Assembly (NCBI GenBank): GCA_025504975.1
Contig: JANUWI010000001.1
Coordinates: 2,728,001-2,792,000, forward strand
DNA length: 64,000 nt
From: Plenodomus lindquistii
Taxonomy: Eukaryota; Ascomycota; Dothideomycetes; Pleosporales; Leptosphaeriaceae
Reading direction: 5' to 3'
Shown: in pieces, positions 50,955 through 62,322 of the stretch
Layout of the letters: each line of letters begins with the position of its first letter
Position numbering within the stretch: position 1 is the first letter of the stretch
Position numbers and translations under genes: made by a program
The notes under the pieces: generated by a model
The model's database searches: none
What the model was told of the DNA's origin: nothing
Seen by the model: the letters and a program-made list of their open reading frames with translations, nothing else

Positions 50955-51760
50955 ACGTGGAGAGATCTGCGATTTTCCGTGAGATGGACTCCTGCAAGAC
51001 GAGAATCAGTCTTTGAGGACAAAAGGCTTTTGCAGCACGAATATTGGGAAACAAGCGAAAAATGGCGGAGCAGAACTCAAAAATCTCAAGCATTATGTGA
51101 TTTCAGGCGCACAGGCCTCTACACCATTTTCTTCAACATTTCAAGAGGTCTATTTTGGGTGTGGTGAGTGATTCATTCTCGGTGTCCCTTGTCATCGTTC
51201 TTCACTTCGACTTATTTTCACCATGACGTCATCACGCTTGAACCTAATGTGTGATGCTTGAGTCTAGTTATCAGCAAGAAGATGACAAAAGCACACGGTG
51301 ACAACACACCATCATCTCTACTACTCCCAAAGAACACACATAATATCTGAACACGTTTTACAGACTCTTTGATGTGTTTTGCTCGCTACAGTGAACGGCG
51401 ATTGGTGTCTTCGGGGAGCTCCTTCGTACATCAAATTGCGCCTGTTGGAGTTTAACAAATAGCACTTATAACATTTTTGTAAGACCGAGGCTGAAACTCC
51501 GCAAACTGACTAGTATCTAGCCTAACTTGTCTGTGGGGTAGTAAGGAGACAAAAGCGAAGGCAGAGACAAAATTGCCTGAGGACAGTTCCAAAAGCTGGA
51601 GCGGTGACGTACTGAGCTTCTTTGACCAAAAGAAGGGAGCCACCATCACTGATAACGATTGTACACGTCGTTACCTCAGTCATATACGGGCCAATCCGAA
51701 AAAGTAAAGCAGAAAAATATAATGCATGAAAAGAACCTTTCCGCCTCTTCCACATGTCTG
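50955..51760. other. intergenic region between convergent genes
   Basis: The alcohol dehydrogenase (plus) and GH131 gene (minus) converge here, so it holds two 3' flanks. Short frames such as 50979-51167 show no family features. A CACCATGACGTCATCACG palindrome-like site near 51220-51237 contains TGACGTCA, the consensus of bZIP/CREB-type factors. Its position between 3' ends makes regulatory use uncertain. Confidence 0.5.
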
Positions 51761-52689
51761 TTACAAGCTGACACAGCCATCAGCACTGTCTTCGAGGAAC
51801 AAGCCACCGTAGATCTGGCCTTCGTTCAGGTTCGGACTCTGGTAGCCACTGTTTACTACATCACTGGTTCCGGTCGACTTCTTGAGTATCCCCATCTGGA
51901 ATTGACCGCCGCCGGCGAGGTTGATAGACTTGGGCGCGCCAACAGATTCCAGGGCGGCGTTGCCAACGGAGTAGTAAATTGTGACCTGGCTGTTGTCTCG
52001 ATTAGCATGGCAATGCCACGTTATGAGTCCTCCTCACTAACAGGTGAAACATACTTTTTGACGTAATCCAGCTTGGCTGCAAAGTTTTGCCAACGCTTCT
52101 GATCGATTTGCACACTGTACAGCTGCTTGCCATCCCTATCCAGAATCTTGAACTTGTTCTTATCTGACGCACTCTTTCCGATCAGACTCCCTGCCTGGAA
52201 CTGTATTTGATTGTTGCTATAGTCCGCAGCCTCATGCCAAACGTTCAGATACTCATGACTCACGTTGAGGGGCCGATTTGGGTCTTGCTTGACGCTCCAG
52301 TGGAGTGTCTTCACCCCCTTGCCACCCTCACCATCCGGAGCATCTTTCTGGAATTGCAGACCGGCACGACGGAACCCATATTGCTTTTGGAAGATGGAGT
52401 CATCGGAAATGGTCACCTCTACAGGTGTGTATTTTGTGCCATCGAAACGGCTCGGTTCGCCGCCGGGAAATTTCAGAATTTGCGACCAAGTGAGGTTGTT
52501 GCCTTTGACGTAGTCGGGGCTGAAAATGGTGTTTGGAGAGGCAGTATCAAAGTATGCAGGAGCAGTGTTGATAGGTACTCTTCCGTCAAAGACGATGGGG
52601 CACGAGGCGTCGGCGCGCTTGGACTTATGGGGCGCAGCGAGAGTGCTGGACGCCAGCGTCAAGATAGAAAAGAGTGTAGAGGTATGCAT
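51761..52689 (-). CDS. secreted glycoside hydrolase family 131 beta-glucanase
   Basis: The gene has two exons, 52055-52689 and 51761-51989, with a 65-nt intron (GTATGT...CAACAG), giving 287 aa. A signal peptide (MHTSTLFSILTLASSTLA) is followed by a KR pro-site (HKSKRADA). GH131 hallmarks are present: CPIVFDGRVP near the start of the mature protein, SPDYVKGNNLTWSQIL, VEVTISDDSIF, YGFRRAGLQF, LHWSVKQDPNRPLNVSHEYLNVWHE and the C-terminal GGLFLEDSADGCVSL. Without the second exon the last conserved strands would be missing, so the splice is needed. The family acts outside the cell on beta-1,3/1,4-glucans, including cellulose. It lies near the broken GH3 gene, but a functional link is only suggestive. 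Confidence 0.92.
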
Positions 52690-53938
52690 ATTCGAGACGG
52701 TCGATTAAAATGGGCGAATCAAATGGTAAAGAGTGGAAAAGGTGGGTGGATGTTGTTCCACTGGCGTGAAACTGCATCTTATAGAGATTCCAGTCTATCA
52801 CACCATCCCTCCCGTTTCCATCAATAGTGGCGTACTGCAATCCTCACGAAACAATTTGCGCAATTACCACAGTGCGCTTTCGGCTTCTTTCGGTGCCAAG
52901 ATTGAGGAAAACACTTTTCCTTCATTTACAGGAACCAATCATTAGGCGGCGGGAGGAGGACGCTTGGAGCATTCTATAGTGTGGTATAGTCCTAGCCATA
53001 TTACTTCGGTCTTGGGTTTTAAAAGGCTGAAACGAACCTACAGAGAGTGTCATGAGGCTGCCAGTCATGAGTTTGAGGGTGTTATGTACGTGCCGACTTG
53101 ACGGTCCGATGGGCCGTCAGTACATAGTAGATGCGCGGCATGGTGCTGCTGATGATTTTGGCAGCAATACACTGTGGCTAATCATTTGTGCTTTAATCGT
53201 CCTCGACTGCATGGTGTTGAAGCTTCAAGCTTCAAACTTCTTGAACACGCTGTGATGGCTCAAGTGTTGTTGGCGTACAGAAACACGACATAGAGCGCCC
53301 GAAAGACACCGTCAAACGCCGCACCATTTTAGCGAGATGCTTGGGCACGCCGCAAATGAGGCCGGAAGACTGGACAACCAAATATCGCAAACTGGTGGAG
53401 GTCAGTGGTGGAGCGAGGTATAGAAGGATCGAGGCGCCCGCCTGTGCGATGTTGCGGTCTTGAGCTCGGAATTCAAGGGTGGCGACCATGCGCAGGTGGT
53501 GTTGGTCTGCATATCCAGCCGTTCCCTCCTGAGCGAATGACAGTGCAACTGCATCCTGAGCAGACGAATTGGCTTCATCTGCATCTTGCACCGGTTTGCG
53601 AGCTGTGTTGTCCTCGTGCTGCACGATGGCATAAAAGGTAGAAAGACATTGTTCCAGGAGTCAAGACAAGACAAGGTAAAACAAGGCAGGACAGGACAAG
53701 TGCCGAGAGGACGCTAGCAACGATGATGACGGCACAGCAACTCGCCTGCAATCGAAAGCGTACCAGTACCAGTACGAGTACGAGTAGTCTACGAGTACCA
53801 GCAGTGAGTGACTCCACACAAAGAAACACACCTAGTATAAGATGTAGCTGCCCCGCCATGCCCCGCCATGCCTGGCCGTGCAAGCCCATTGCTCTTGCTC
53901 ACCAAACACGCGTCCCAGCCCCTCTGAGATAGCCTGCC
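52690..53938. other. intergenic region upstream of GH131 and CAF16-like genes
   Basis: This is a divergent promoter space for GH131 (minus) and the ABC ATPase (plus). It includes a microsatellite-like TACCAG/TACGAG run at about 53761-53803 and AAGACAAGACAAGG-type repeats at ~53661-53700. A minus-strand frame of 130 codons at 53232-53624 is open but shows no family features, and I do not call it. Confidence 0.5.
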
Positions 53939-54852
53939 ATGACAGACACAGCCGACGCCAAGGGGACCGCGCCGTCCATCGACGTCAAGGCGCTCAGCTA
54001 TCTGTTCCCAGACGGCTCGAGTGGCCTGAAAGATGTGTTTTTGCAGTTGCCGCCTGGGAGCAGGACGCTGCTGATTGGAGGTGGGTCAACGGTGTCGAGA
54101 GCATGGCCCGGCGGCTGACTGATTGCAAAGCCAACGGCGCGGGCAAGACGACACTGCTGCGGCTGCTCTCAGGAAAGCGCATGGCGCCCGCCGGCTCCGT
54201 GTCGATTGCGGGCGTGGATCCGTTCAAGATGGGCCTGGAAGGCGTGACGTACCTCGGCCTCGAGTGGGTGCTCAACCCCATTGTGCGCACCGACATCGAC
54301 GTGCCCACGCTGCTCGCCTCCATCGGCGGCGACTACTACACCGACCGCCGCGACGAGCTCGTGCGCATCCTCGACATTGACCTCAGCTGGCGCATGCATG
54401 CCGTGTCAGACGGAGAGCGGCGCAGAGTGCAGCTGGCCATGGGCTTGCTCCGCCCGTGGACCATTCTGCTGCTCGACGAGATCACCGTCGACCTCGATCT
54501 GCTCTCGCGCAGCAACTTTCTCACCTTCCTGAAAAAGGAGACGGAGACAAGGCCCTGCACCATTGTCTACGCCACACACATTCTCGACAATCTCGCCGCG
54601 TGGCCCACGCATCTGGTCCACATGAGCCTCGGCAAGGTCAAGAAGTGGGGCAGCGTCGAGGACATGGACGTCAAGGTCGAGCAGGGCGCCCGCATGTACA
54701 CGGGCAACAGCCAGCTAGGCGAGCTAGTCCTCAAGTGGCTTCAAGAAGATCTGTCTGAGCGCGGCCCGAGAAATGGCAATGGCGAGGGCAAAACGTATCA
54801 GAGTCTTGAGGGCAAAGGGGGCTATGGAGCCGAGAAGAGGGTCCAAGAGTAG
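53939..54852 (+). CDS. CAF16: CAF16-like soluble ABC ATPase
   Basis: The gene has two exons, 53939-54080 and 54131-54852, with a 50-nt intron (GTGGGT...CAAAG), giving 287 aa, close to the yeast Caf16 length. Walker A GANGAGKTT is at 47-55 and spans the splice. The signature region VSDGERRRVQLAMGLL starts at 139, Walker B TILLLDE at 158-164 and the H-loop in YATHILDNL. There are no membrane segments, so it is a stand-alone nucleotide-binding protein. Caf16 in yeast associates with the CCR4-NOT complex. The role here is inferred from that family. The C-terminal tail (NGNGEGKTYQSLEGKGGYG) is a family-typical Gly-rich tail. Confidence 0.92.
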
Positions 54853-55146
54853 AGCAAGAGCAAGAGCAAGTCGTCGACATGCACACAGGCCATCTGCTTC
54901 AACAGTGCCATCGCTGAACATTCAACAGGCGTCCGGGACCTTCTCAACAATGATACCCCGTTTCTGTCAACAATCTTGACTTTTGTACTTGTTGTAGTTA
55001 TAAAACATTACCGCACCATGTAAAAACACAATCTCAGCTCCGCCATGACTTACTGAGACTCATCTGGAAAACAACACAGCTTGGCACACCCGACGACGCC
55101 ATGTTGCTTCAGGTCACCAAGGTCACGATGAGACTTTTCGCCACAC
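54853..55146. other. short intergenic region between convergent genes
   Basis: It contains the 3' flanks of the CAF16-like gene and the MFS gene. Nothing else is recognised. Confidence 0.6.
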
Positions 55147-57194
55147 TCACTTCCTCAGCCAGGCCAAAACATTTCCTTTCTCCGAAGCCGTTGCCTCAGA
55201 CCTCGCAGTTGGCTCCTCTGCATTTTCCAGACTCTGTTCCTTGCCCAGCTTGGGATTGCGAATCGCCAATGAGAACCCAATGAGCAGCACCGAGAGACAG
55301 ATACCGGCAATACAAAGCAGCCTCTGTACGTGTCGATAAGCAGCTACTACTGCATCGCGCTCAGGGGTCCCCATTGGGTACGTCGTTGCGAATGTGAAAG
55401 GATCCGCATACACGGTTGCTGCCAGAGTTGAGTTTCCAGTCTGTCGGAGCAACTCCCCTGGGATAATCTGCTGCCACATGGCTCCGGATACCGTGTTGCC
55501 CAATGCGCTACCGACATTGTAGAGAGCGAGGTAGATGCCGGTGACGATGGCCACATCTGCTCTCCGTTAGTCAAGGTCTTGTCCATGTGACGGTTCGACT
55601 TACGCTCATGCTTTGTCGCCGCTTGAATGCTAGCTTGCGCCGGGTAAGGAAACATTCCACCTGCGATACCCAGACAGATCTGTGCGCCGATGATACCGCT
55701 GTGCGCAGCATCACCACTGCCTCCACGGTAGTGAATCAGCAGGCCAAAGGCAACCATGAAAAGACATGTCCCGGCAACAATAAAGGGCTTCAGACGGCGG
55801 ACTCTGAAGACGATACCACCGAGGATGAGACCCGTGATGACAGATGAGAAGCTGTACAGCGAAGAGATTCGGGTAGCACTTTTGATAGACTCATCAAAAG
55901 CTACAACAAGGACGGTATACAGGAAGTCGCCTTGCATGTACCATGCTGAATAACAGTAAGCAAACATTTTCGGCCGAGCATGTCGAGCGCTTACCAAAGT
56001 TCAAGGTGCATGCAATGCCCAACGCGCCCCAGACAGCACGATCTTTCAAGAGCTGAATTTTCGCGTTAGCATAGTGGAGACGACGGCGTCTAATTGTGCA
56101 AACATACATGGAAGGGCAGCATGGGATGGGGTGCCTTCATCTCCCAGACGATGAATACTGGTATGCATAGAAGACCAATGACCAGAGGAGCGATGACCTT
56201 TGCCGTACGCCACTGCGAAGAGACGCCGCCTGCAATTGTGAATGGCTGGCACTGTTAGTGAGCCCTCGCAAATGTGTTTACAGGCGGAGCTTACCGTCAA
56301 TATACAGCCAAGCACTGCTATCATCAGAATGATACCAGGGACATCGAGTTGCCAAAATAGCGCTGAAAAGAGCTTCTTTGGTCCGTGTACTTGGTAGGGT
56401 GTTTTGAAGCTTTCAAGTGCACCGGCCTTCTTCGCTTGCCAGTGCGCCCACAGTAGCGAAGCCGTCAAAGGGATGCAGCATATAGTGTAGATGATACACC
56501 ACATGCCGATACCCCAGCGCCAAGTTGTTGCCTTGAGCACAGCTTCACTCACATCGCCACTGATCCATGTGTTGATCAAAAACGGGGCTGCCGGAATATA
56601 AGAAAAGAACAGCCGGGATCGAAGCGAAGTGATATCGGCAATGATGATCTCGACCAAGACAATGACGACCGTATAGCCAACCTGGTAGAGAACGGCACCA
56701 GCAGCGAATCCCTCTACACCAGTACTGGTAGCCTCGACTACAGTGCCCAGGATATAAAAGAATATGGACAGCAATACGATTTCAACGCGCCCGAAGACGT
56801 CGGCTACGAGCAATCAGTAGATAATTCTACGTTGAATTGGCAGCTACCTACCGATCTTGGCTGCGGTAGGTTGCGCAGCGGCAGCGATGACGCTTCTCAA
56901 GACATTGATGGTAGCAAGAGTGGAGTGCTGCTGAAAGCCAGCGGTAGCATAGGGCTGGTACGTGTATCTCAGTGTTCCATCAAGTCCATAGGCGTAGGCG
57001 ACCAGGAATAGACCGAAGAAGATGCAGATTCGGTTGGTGAGGGTGGTATGCGCATTCAGAGCCTCGATTCTTGCCACACCGGGAGACTTTTCACCAACCA
57101 GCGGCTTCGCGCTCCGACTGTGAAGGTCGGGCTTGACATGGACGTCGACGTCGACAGGGTCTTTATGATCGTCAACACACGTGGCGCTCGACAT
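55147..57194 (-). CDS. siderophore iron transporter, MFS
   Basis: The gene has six exons (high to low): 56852-57194, 56295-56803, 56108-56245, 55995-56052, 55604-55945 and 55147-55556, with introns of 47-55 nt. They join to 599 aa. It has a charged cytosolic N-terminus, then about 14 hydrophobic segments. Family-typical stretches are YGLDGTLRYTYQPYAT, ADVFGRVEIVLLSIFFYILGTVVEA, WRWGIGMWCIIYTICCIPL, GGVSSQWRTAKVIAPLVIG, AWYMQGDFLYTVLVVAFDESIKSATRISSLYSF and YNVGSALGNTVSGAMWQQIIP. The third exon start (T|PFTIAGG) was chosen to keep frame. The family imports ferric siderophore chelates at the plasma membrane by proton symport and is usually iron-repressed. The chelate specificity is unknown. Confidence 0.92.
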
Positions 57195-58046
57195 TCTGAA
57201 GACAATTGACGTATTCGGGAGAGTGGTGTGCGAATCCGGGTGGATGGTAGCACTCTATATGGCCGGCCTTGTGCAAGAGCTGAAAGAAGATGGTCTGATG
57301 CAAAGATTGATTAGATTTGTGGGACCCTGCACCATGGTCCGTATTTTGACTCACGCCGAAGGGCCAATACCATGGAACGGAATCCCGGTGCAAAGGTTTG
57401 ACGTCGAGAAGGAGCGGAGTGGCTGCCCAGTGTAGGGTAGTGTGCGGTGGGAGTGGATCTGATAAGATTAGATGGCGAGGTTGGTTGGTTGCGGCGGAGA
57501 CTCGGGGCTATTGATACACCGTGTGGCGTATGATGCCACCACAGTGGCAACACTACTGCCGCGCGACTTGACCGTCAGGGTCTGGAATGGAAACGGCGAC
57601 GAATTGAAATTCCAGAAAGAGCAAGGCCAAGCGACTCTTGGACGTTTGCGAATGCCATATTCGTCTGCAGAGATTTCACCAAGCGAACCCCGGCGTACAT
57701 ACCCAGTCCATACCATGCCCGTTAGGCATCCAGCTTTGTTCTACACCTAGAGTATGTAGGTGTAGACGAAGGGGCTCGGTTTTCTTAGCAACCTCGGTCC
57801 CTGCATGTGCGAGTTGTGACTCGGTCTCTAGATACTGCACAACCGGCAGTGGGACAGTGGGAGCCGCTGAAGAATTGACTGCACTGCACGGTGCTGGGCG
57901 CTGGGGTGGGCCATGTTCATCACCCTGTTTTGGCGTTCGGGCTCGCGGCCGCTTTCCACGCTAACGGCATGAAGCCATGAGCATGGACGATTACGAAATC
58001 ATCTTGCGCCATAGCCCACACGTGTGCACTCACTCTCACACATCGT
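57195..58046. other. divergent promoter region
   Basis: This lies between the transporter (minus) and the tRNA-modification gene (plus). I looked for HGATAR-type sites of iron-regulatory GATA factors. TGATAAG is present at about 57459-57465 and is a candidate for iron control of the transporter. Several short frames exist, none with family features. Confidence 0.5.
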
Positions 58047-59607
58047 ATGCTTCGCGCCATCAGAGCCTTCACTACTTGCAACATGGCGCAGGCGCCAGTC
58101 AAGCCCTTGGTCGCCATTGTCGGTGCCACCGGCACAGGAAAGTCTGATGTATCGGCCTCCCACCCCAATCGCATCCCGTGAAGCTGATCACCACAGGCAG
58201 CTAGCGGTAGACATTGCACGTAGATTCAATGGCGAGGTTATCAATGGCGATGCAATGCAGCTGTATCGTGGTCTTCCAATCATAACCAACAAGATCTCAC
58301 CCGAAGAGTCCAAAGGCGTGCCACACCATCTGCTGGGTTGCATTGGGCTTGAAGAAGAGACTTGGACAGTGGGACGGTTTGTGCGTGAAGCGCTTAGCAA
58401 AGTACGCCGTCCACTGTGTTTGTAGCAATCCAACTAAATTTGCTAGATTGAAGAGATACGCAGTCGACACAAGCTACCTATTCTGGTTGGCGGTACTCAT
58501 TACTACACGCAGTCTCTTCTTTTCCAAGATGCCCTTGCAAGTGAGCCAGCGTTCAACTTGCATGAGCATGACCACAAGTTCCCCATCTTGGACGAGGCTA
58601 CAGAGATGATCCACTCGAGATTGAGACAAGTCGACCCAATCATGGCGGATCGTTGGCACCCTAATGAGCGTCGCAAGATTCAACGGTCTCTAGAAATCTA
58701 CCTCAGAACAGGCAAACCTGCTTCACAGGTCTACAACGAACAACGGAAATCACGAGAGTCTTCTTCCAAGGAACCAGGCGGGAAGATCGCCACTGAACAC
58801 GCGAGTCTAAGATTTCCGACCTTAGTAATTTGGGTTCATGCGAGTAAAGACGTGCTTTACGCGCGACTTAATGGGCGTGTTGACAAGATGTTGAAGCGGG
58901 GGTTGCTATCTGAAGTACGGCAGCTGAGCGAATACCGGCAACGCGAAGACTCCGTGGCGGGCTCCGCTATTGACACCTCACGCGGTATTTGGGTATCTAT
59001 AGGCTACAAGGAGTTCTTGGAGTACCAACAGGCGTCGTCTGCTGGTGCCATCATCTCTGAGGAAGAGCTCGCAACACTGAAGCAAGCTGCTATCGAAAGA
59101 ACCCAGGCAGCCACCAGGCAATACGCCAATCGTCAGATCAAGTGGATTCGAATCAAGCTCCTTAACGCGCTCATATGCGCGGATGCGAAGAGCAGCACCT
59201 TCTTGGTCGACGGTTCTGACTTGTCGAAATGGGAAGAGCACGTCATCAATCCTGCCACGACTATCACCGAACAATTCTTAAGCGGTCAGACGCTCCCGAC
59301 TCCGTCCAGCCTTTCCAGTACCGCTGCAGACATGCTCACACCGTCAAGAGATTATGACCTTTCGCAGCGGCCTGATTTATGGGAGAGAAAAGTGTGCGAC
59401 TTCTGCGGTACCGTCGCTGTGACAGAGAATGATTGGACTCTGCACATTAGGAGTCGCGCGCATCGTAAAGCAGTCGGCGCAAAGAAGAAGCAAGATCACA
59501 TTCGAGACACGCCGCCTATGAACCGTAAAGCTACCCAAGCTGATCTCGTCGATATTTTGGAAGACTACTCAAAAGGCCTACAAGGCTGTGATGATCGCAA
59601 ACGATGA
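58047..59607 (+). CDS. MOD5: tRNA dimethylallyltransferase (MOD5/MiaA family)
   Basis: The gene has three exons, 58047-58148, 58201-58401 and 58447-59607, with introns of 52 and 45 nt, giving 487 aa. P-loop GATGTGKS is at residues 26-33. Further family motifs are FNGEVINGDAMQLYRGLPIITNKI, LVGGTHYYTQSLLF, DPIMADRWHPNERRKIQRSLEIY, SIGYKEFLEY and QYANRQIKWIR. A C-terminal matrin-type C2H2 zinc finger (CDFCGTVAVTENDWTLHIRSRAH) is typical of the eukaryotic enzyme. It adds the isopentenyl group to A37 of tRNAs reading UNN codons. Two in-frame ATGs (58047, 58083) bracket a short Arg/Ala-rich leader. In yeast MOD5 such a pair makes mitochondrial and cytosolic/nuclear forms, and the same is inferred here. 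Confidence 0.95.
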
Positions 59608-60060
59608 TGTGGTCGTGGGTGTTCGCCCTCGTGTTCAGACACCGATGATGGCTTCACTGGATGTTCTAAAGAATGGTTGTACGCCCAATGACCCGACGAT
59701 CAAGTTTGGAAAGCTGGGCATTTCGTTCCTATTCAGTCCACCAGAGATCAAGAATTGGTTTCTCAGAGTTTTTTTTCGGGGATATTGCAAATATTACCGA
59801 ATTGGAGCTTAAATATGTCAAACCGAAAGGGAGTGGACCTTGACAACGTGAAGATGGCTTGCGAACACAGAACTCCTGCGCAAGAACATCTGTTTGGAGA
59901 TAGCATCGAACTCGAAAATCGCACCCTACCAAATGTTTCGCAGTCTCTCTGTCCATGACAAACTTCTATTGCAAGTGGAGGTTGGCAGAGATACCGATCG
60001 GCAACAATGTGCTCACTTACATTGCAATATTTCAATGCACCACGCCATCCTTCAAGTATA
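59608..60060. other. intergenic region
   Basis: This is the 3' flank of the MOD5 gene up to the MITE. There are short frames only and no recognisable gene. Confidence 0.6.
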
Positions 60061-60451
60061 CAGTGGAACCCCCCTTTATAACAATTATTATCCCGTACAA
60101 CAATTTTCGCGTTATAACGATGATTTTCCCCAAACGCGCGTTTTTTAGTGTAAATAACGATAATCCTGGAATCCAAGATATCGTTAATTTTCTGCCAATA
60201 TCGTTTTGACCAGACCGCGCTAGTAGGGGTATATCGCGCTTGTAATTAGTTGTTAGAGGGTGGGCACGGGTGAAGGTCCTGCTTAGTAATCTCTCTAAAC
60301 ACAGACTCTAATGTCCTGCTAGCTATACAGGCTCTGGTGTAGGCTTAGAAGCCTTTGTCAGCGCTAAGAGATCCTTTAGTACAACGATAATTCCTGTATA
60401 ACGATTGATACCACTCGACCGGAGGCAATTGTTATAAGGGGGGTTGGACTG
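60061..60451. mobile_element. 391-bp MITE, pogo/Tigger-like ends
   Basis: The terminal inverted repeats read CAGTGGAACCCCCCTTTATA on the left. On the right, the reverse complement begins CAGTCCAACCCCCCTTATAA. TA lies on both outer sides (60059-60060, 60452-60453). Sub-terminal GTTATAACGAT-like words recur on both flanks. The ends differ from those of the 1.84-kb pogo-type element here, so another transposase family mobilised it. There is no coding capacity. CAGT...TA ends are typical of the Tc1/mariner pogo/Tigger branch. Confidence 0.88.
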
Positions 60452-61000
60452 TAGTAAGATCAGCAGTAAAGTCTCTGGAAAGCCCTCATTTCCGGACCCG
60501 ATCATCGATTCAGGGCCAACACGGCCAGACGTCTGGTCCCGATCCACAGACGCAATTTGATCGTTGAGATGGTTAACCATATCTGTGCCTTTCATCCGCT
60601 GTTCTCTTAGGCGAGCTATCGATTTTCAGCAGGCAACCATCCTCATTACGACCTGGCGACAAGCTCAACAGTATTCTACCACTCTGCAGGGCCGGAGCAC
60701 GCGATCGTGGATGGATCTTGTACGAACCCGTATGCGAAGCCTCGAGGCAGCAGAAATTCTGCAGAGAGGACAATAGGTTCAATTAGGATCACGGGACCCT
60801 AGATTCTGTCAATGTCACCAAGCAGCACTGGCCCAATCTCATACCTCATAGTTTGCTACTTCCGAGTAGCTCTTAGCCCTTGCTAGTTGAATTAGGCATT
60901 GATGGGTAAGGGTATGCCAGGGACTAATGGGACAGGATCTTTAGTAAGATTTCTGCATCGGCCGTACATTATAGATTCGGTTCCAGTCGGGCAAGACTAG
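60452..61000. other. intergenic DNA right of the MITE
   Basis: Base composition is mixed. A 70-codon frame at 60564-60776 has no family features. Nothing else is recognised. Confidence 0.5.
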
Positions 61001-62322
61001 GCTTGGAGGGTATTATTATTAATAATTGACACAATCGTTCTGCGGGAGAATAACATCGTCTAGCAGTCTTGTTTTCACTTATGTTGCGAGGACTATTAAG
61101 AGAAGCTTTTGGCGCATCTATTCTATGGATGCTTGTTTTGATCGTTGACAATTCTAGAGATACTTTTACTAATGTTAGCTTTACTTTTAAAGACTAGAGA
61201 GTCTTTACAGAACCAATGTACATTATTATCTAATAAGAAGACTCTAGAGATAATAAATGTAAGCACTTAATCCTTAAATTAATTATATCCTGTTATAATA
61301 CTATATCGTCAGGAAATTCTATTGTGTAGTAAATTGAGTAAGTGGATGGAAAGTAACGTAAATGGCTGGTAATTGACGTGAATTACTAATTTACCACTTT
61401 TACCCCACGAGGCCTTTTTTCACGTAGTTCACTAGTAATTTACTAGTAAATAACGTAAATAATGTAAATTATTTTAAGTACTATTTTTACTTAATTTACC
61501 TTGCTTACCTTGCTTACCTCCTAGACCTCTGCTAGTTTAAAATAAAAAAGAACTTTACTTTTTTAAACTCTTTTAAGTTATATAATAACGTACGCAATTA
61601 ATATAATAATATAATAGAAGTTTCTAAATACTAAAATATTACTTTTATAGGCTTAGCGCGAAAAAAAATATAGTTTTATTATCTATTTAAACTATTAGCA
61701 GCCCCTGTAAATTATTTTTAAGTAAGGAATATTAAAACTTTTTAGTAAATAATTAATAACTATAAAACGGCTAGGCCTAAAATAGTAATTTTTTAACTAA
61801 TTTATAGCTAAATATTTATTCTATATTATTAAAATTTTAATTGCCTAATTAGGACTAGTTTTAATTTTTTATAGTGTTTAACGTTTGTGGGGTTAATAGG
61901 GTAAGCGAGGTAAATAAGGTAAATTAAGCTATTTACGTTAGCTACACTACTTAAGTCTTTTTCTAGTTATTTACTAGTAATTCAACTTATTTACAATGCG
62001 CTTAGTAAATAACTAGAATGCTATAAAAAGTTTTTTTCTAATAATATATACGCGTAATATATATAGTTTTAGAATATACACCTATTTATTAGTAATCTTT
62101 ACTAAAACTAAAAAATAAAAGTTAATTATTATAGCTTTAATATAATAAAATAGAAGTCTATATATATATATATATATAATTTAATATAAATTAAATATAG
62201 AATTAAAATCTATAACTATAGAAAGTAATTTTCTAGAAAAATCTTTTTTACTATAAAATAAGCTACTTCTACTTAAAAAAAAAGATAAAATAAAATAAAA
62301 AATTAAAAAACTATTTTAATTA
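61001..62322. repeat. AT-rich, partly RIP-mutated repeat remnant
   Basis: The composition falls in stages to AT-rich from about 61.0 kb. Words such as AACGTAAAT and TTTACCTTGCTTACC on the left (61380-61530) recur inverted on the right (61895-61990), giving an imperfect inverted-repeat outline about 600 bp long. A (TA)n run lies at 62160-62178. CpA is less depleted than in the left block, so it is either a milder RIP target or leakage. The element class is not determined. Confidence 0.5.

Noticed and set aside
53232..53624. 130-aa minus-strand protein upstream of the CAF16-like gene
   Set aside because: It has no family motif, no clear splice partner and sits in a region with simple repeats.
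60564..60776. 70-aa frame right of the MITE
   Set aside because: It has no recognisable domain and lies next to repeat DNA; probably chance.
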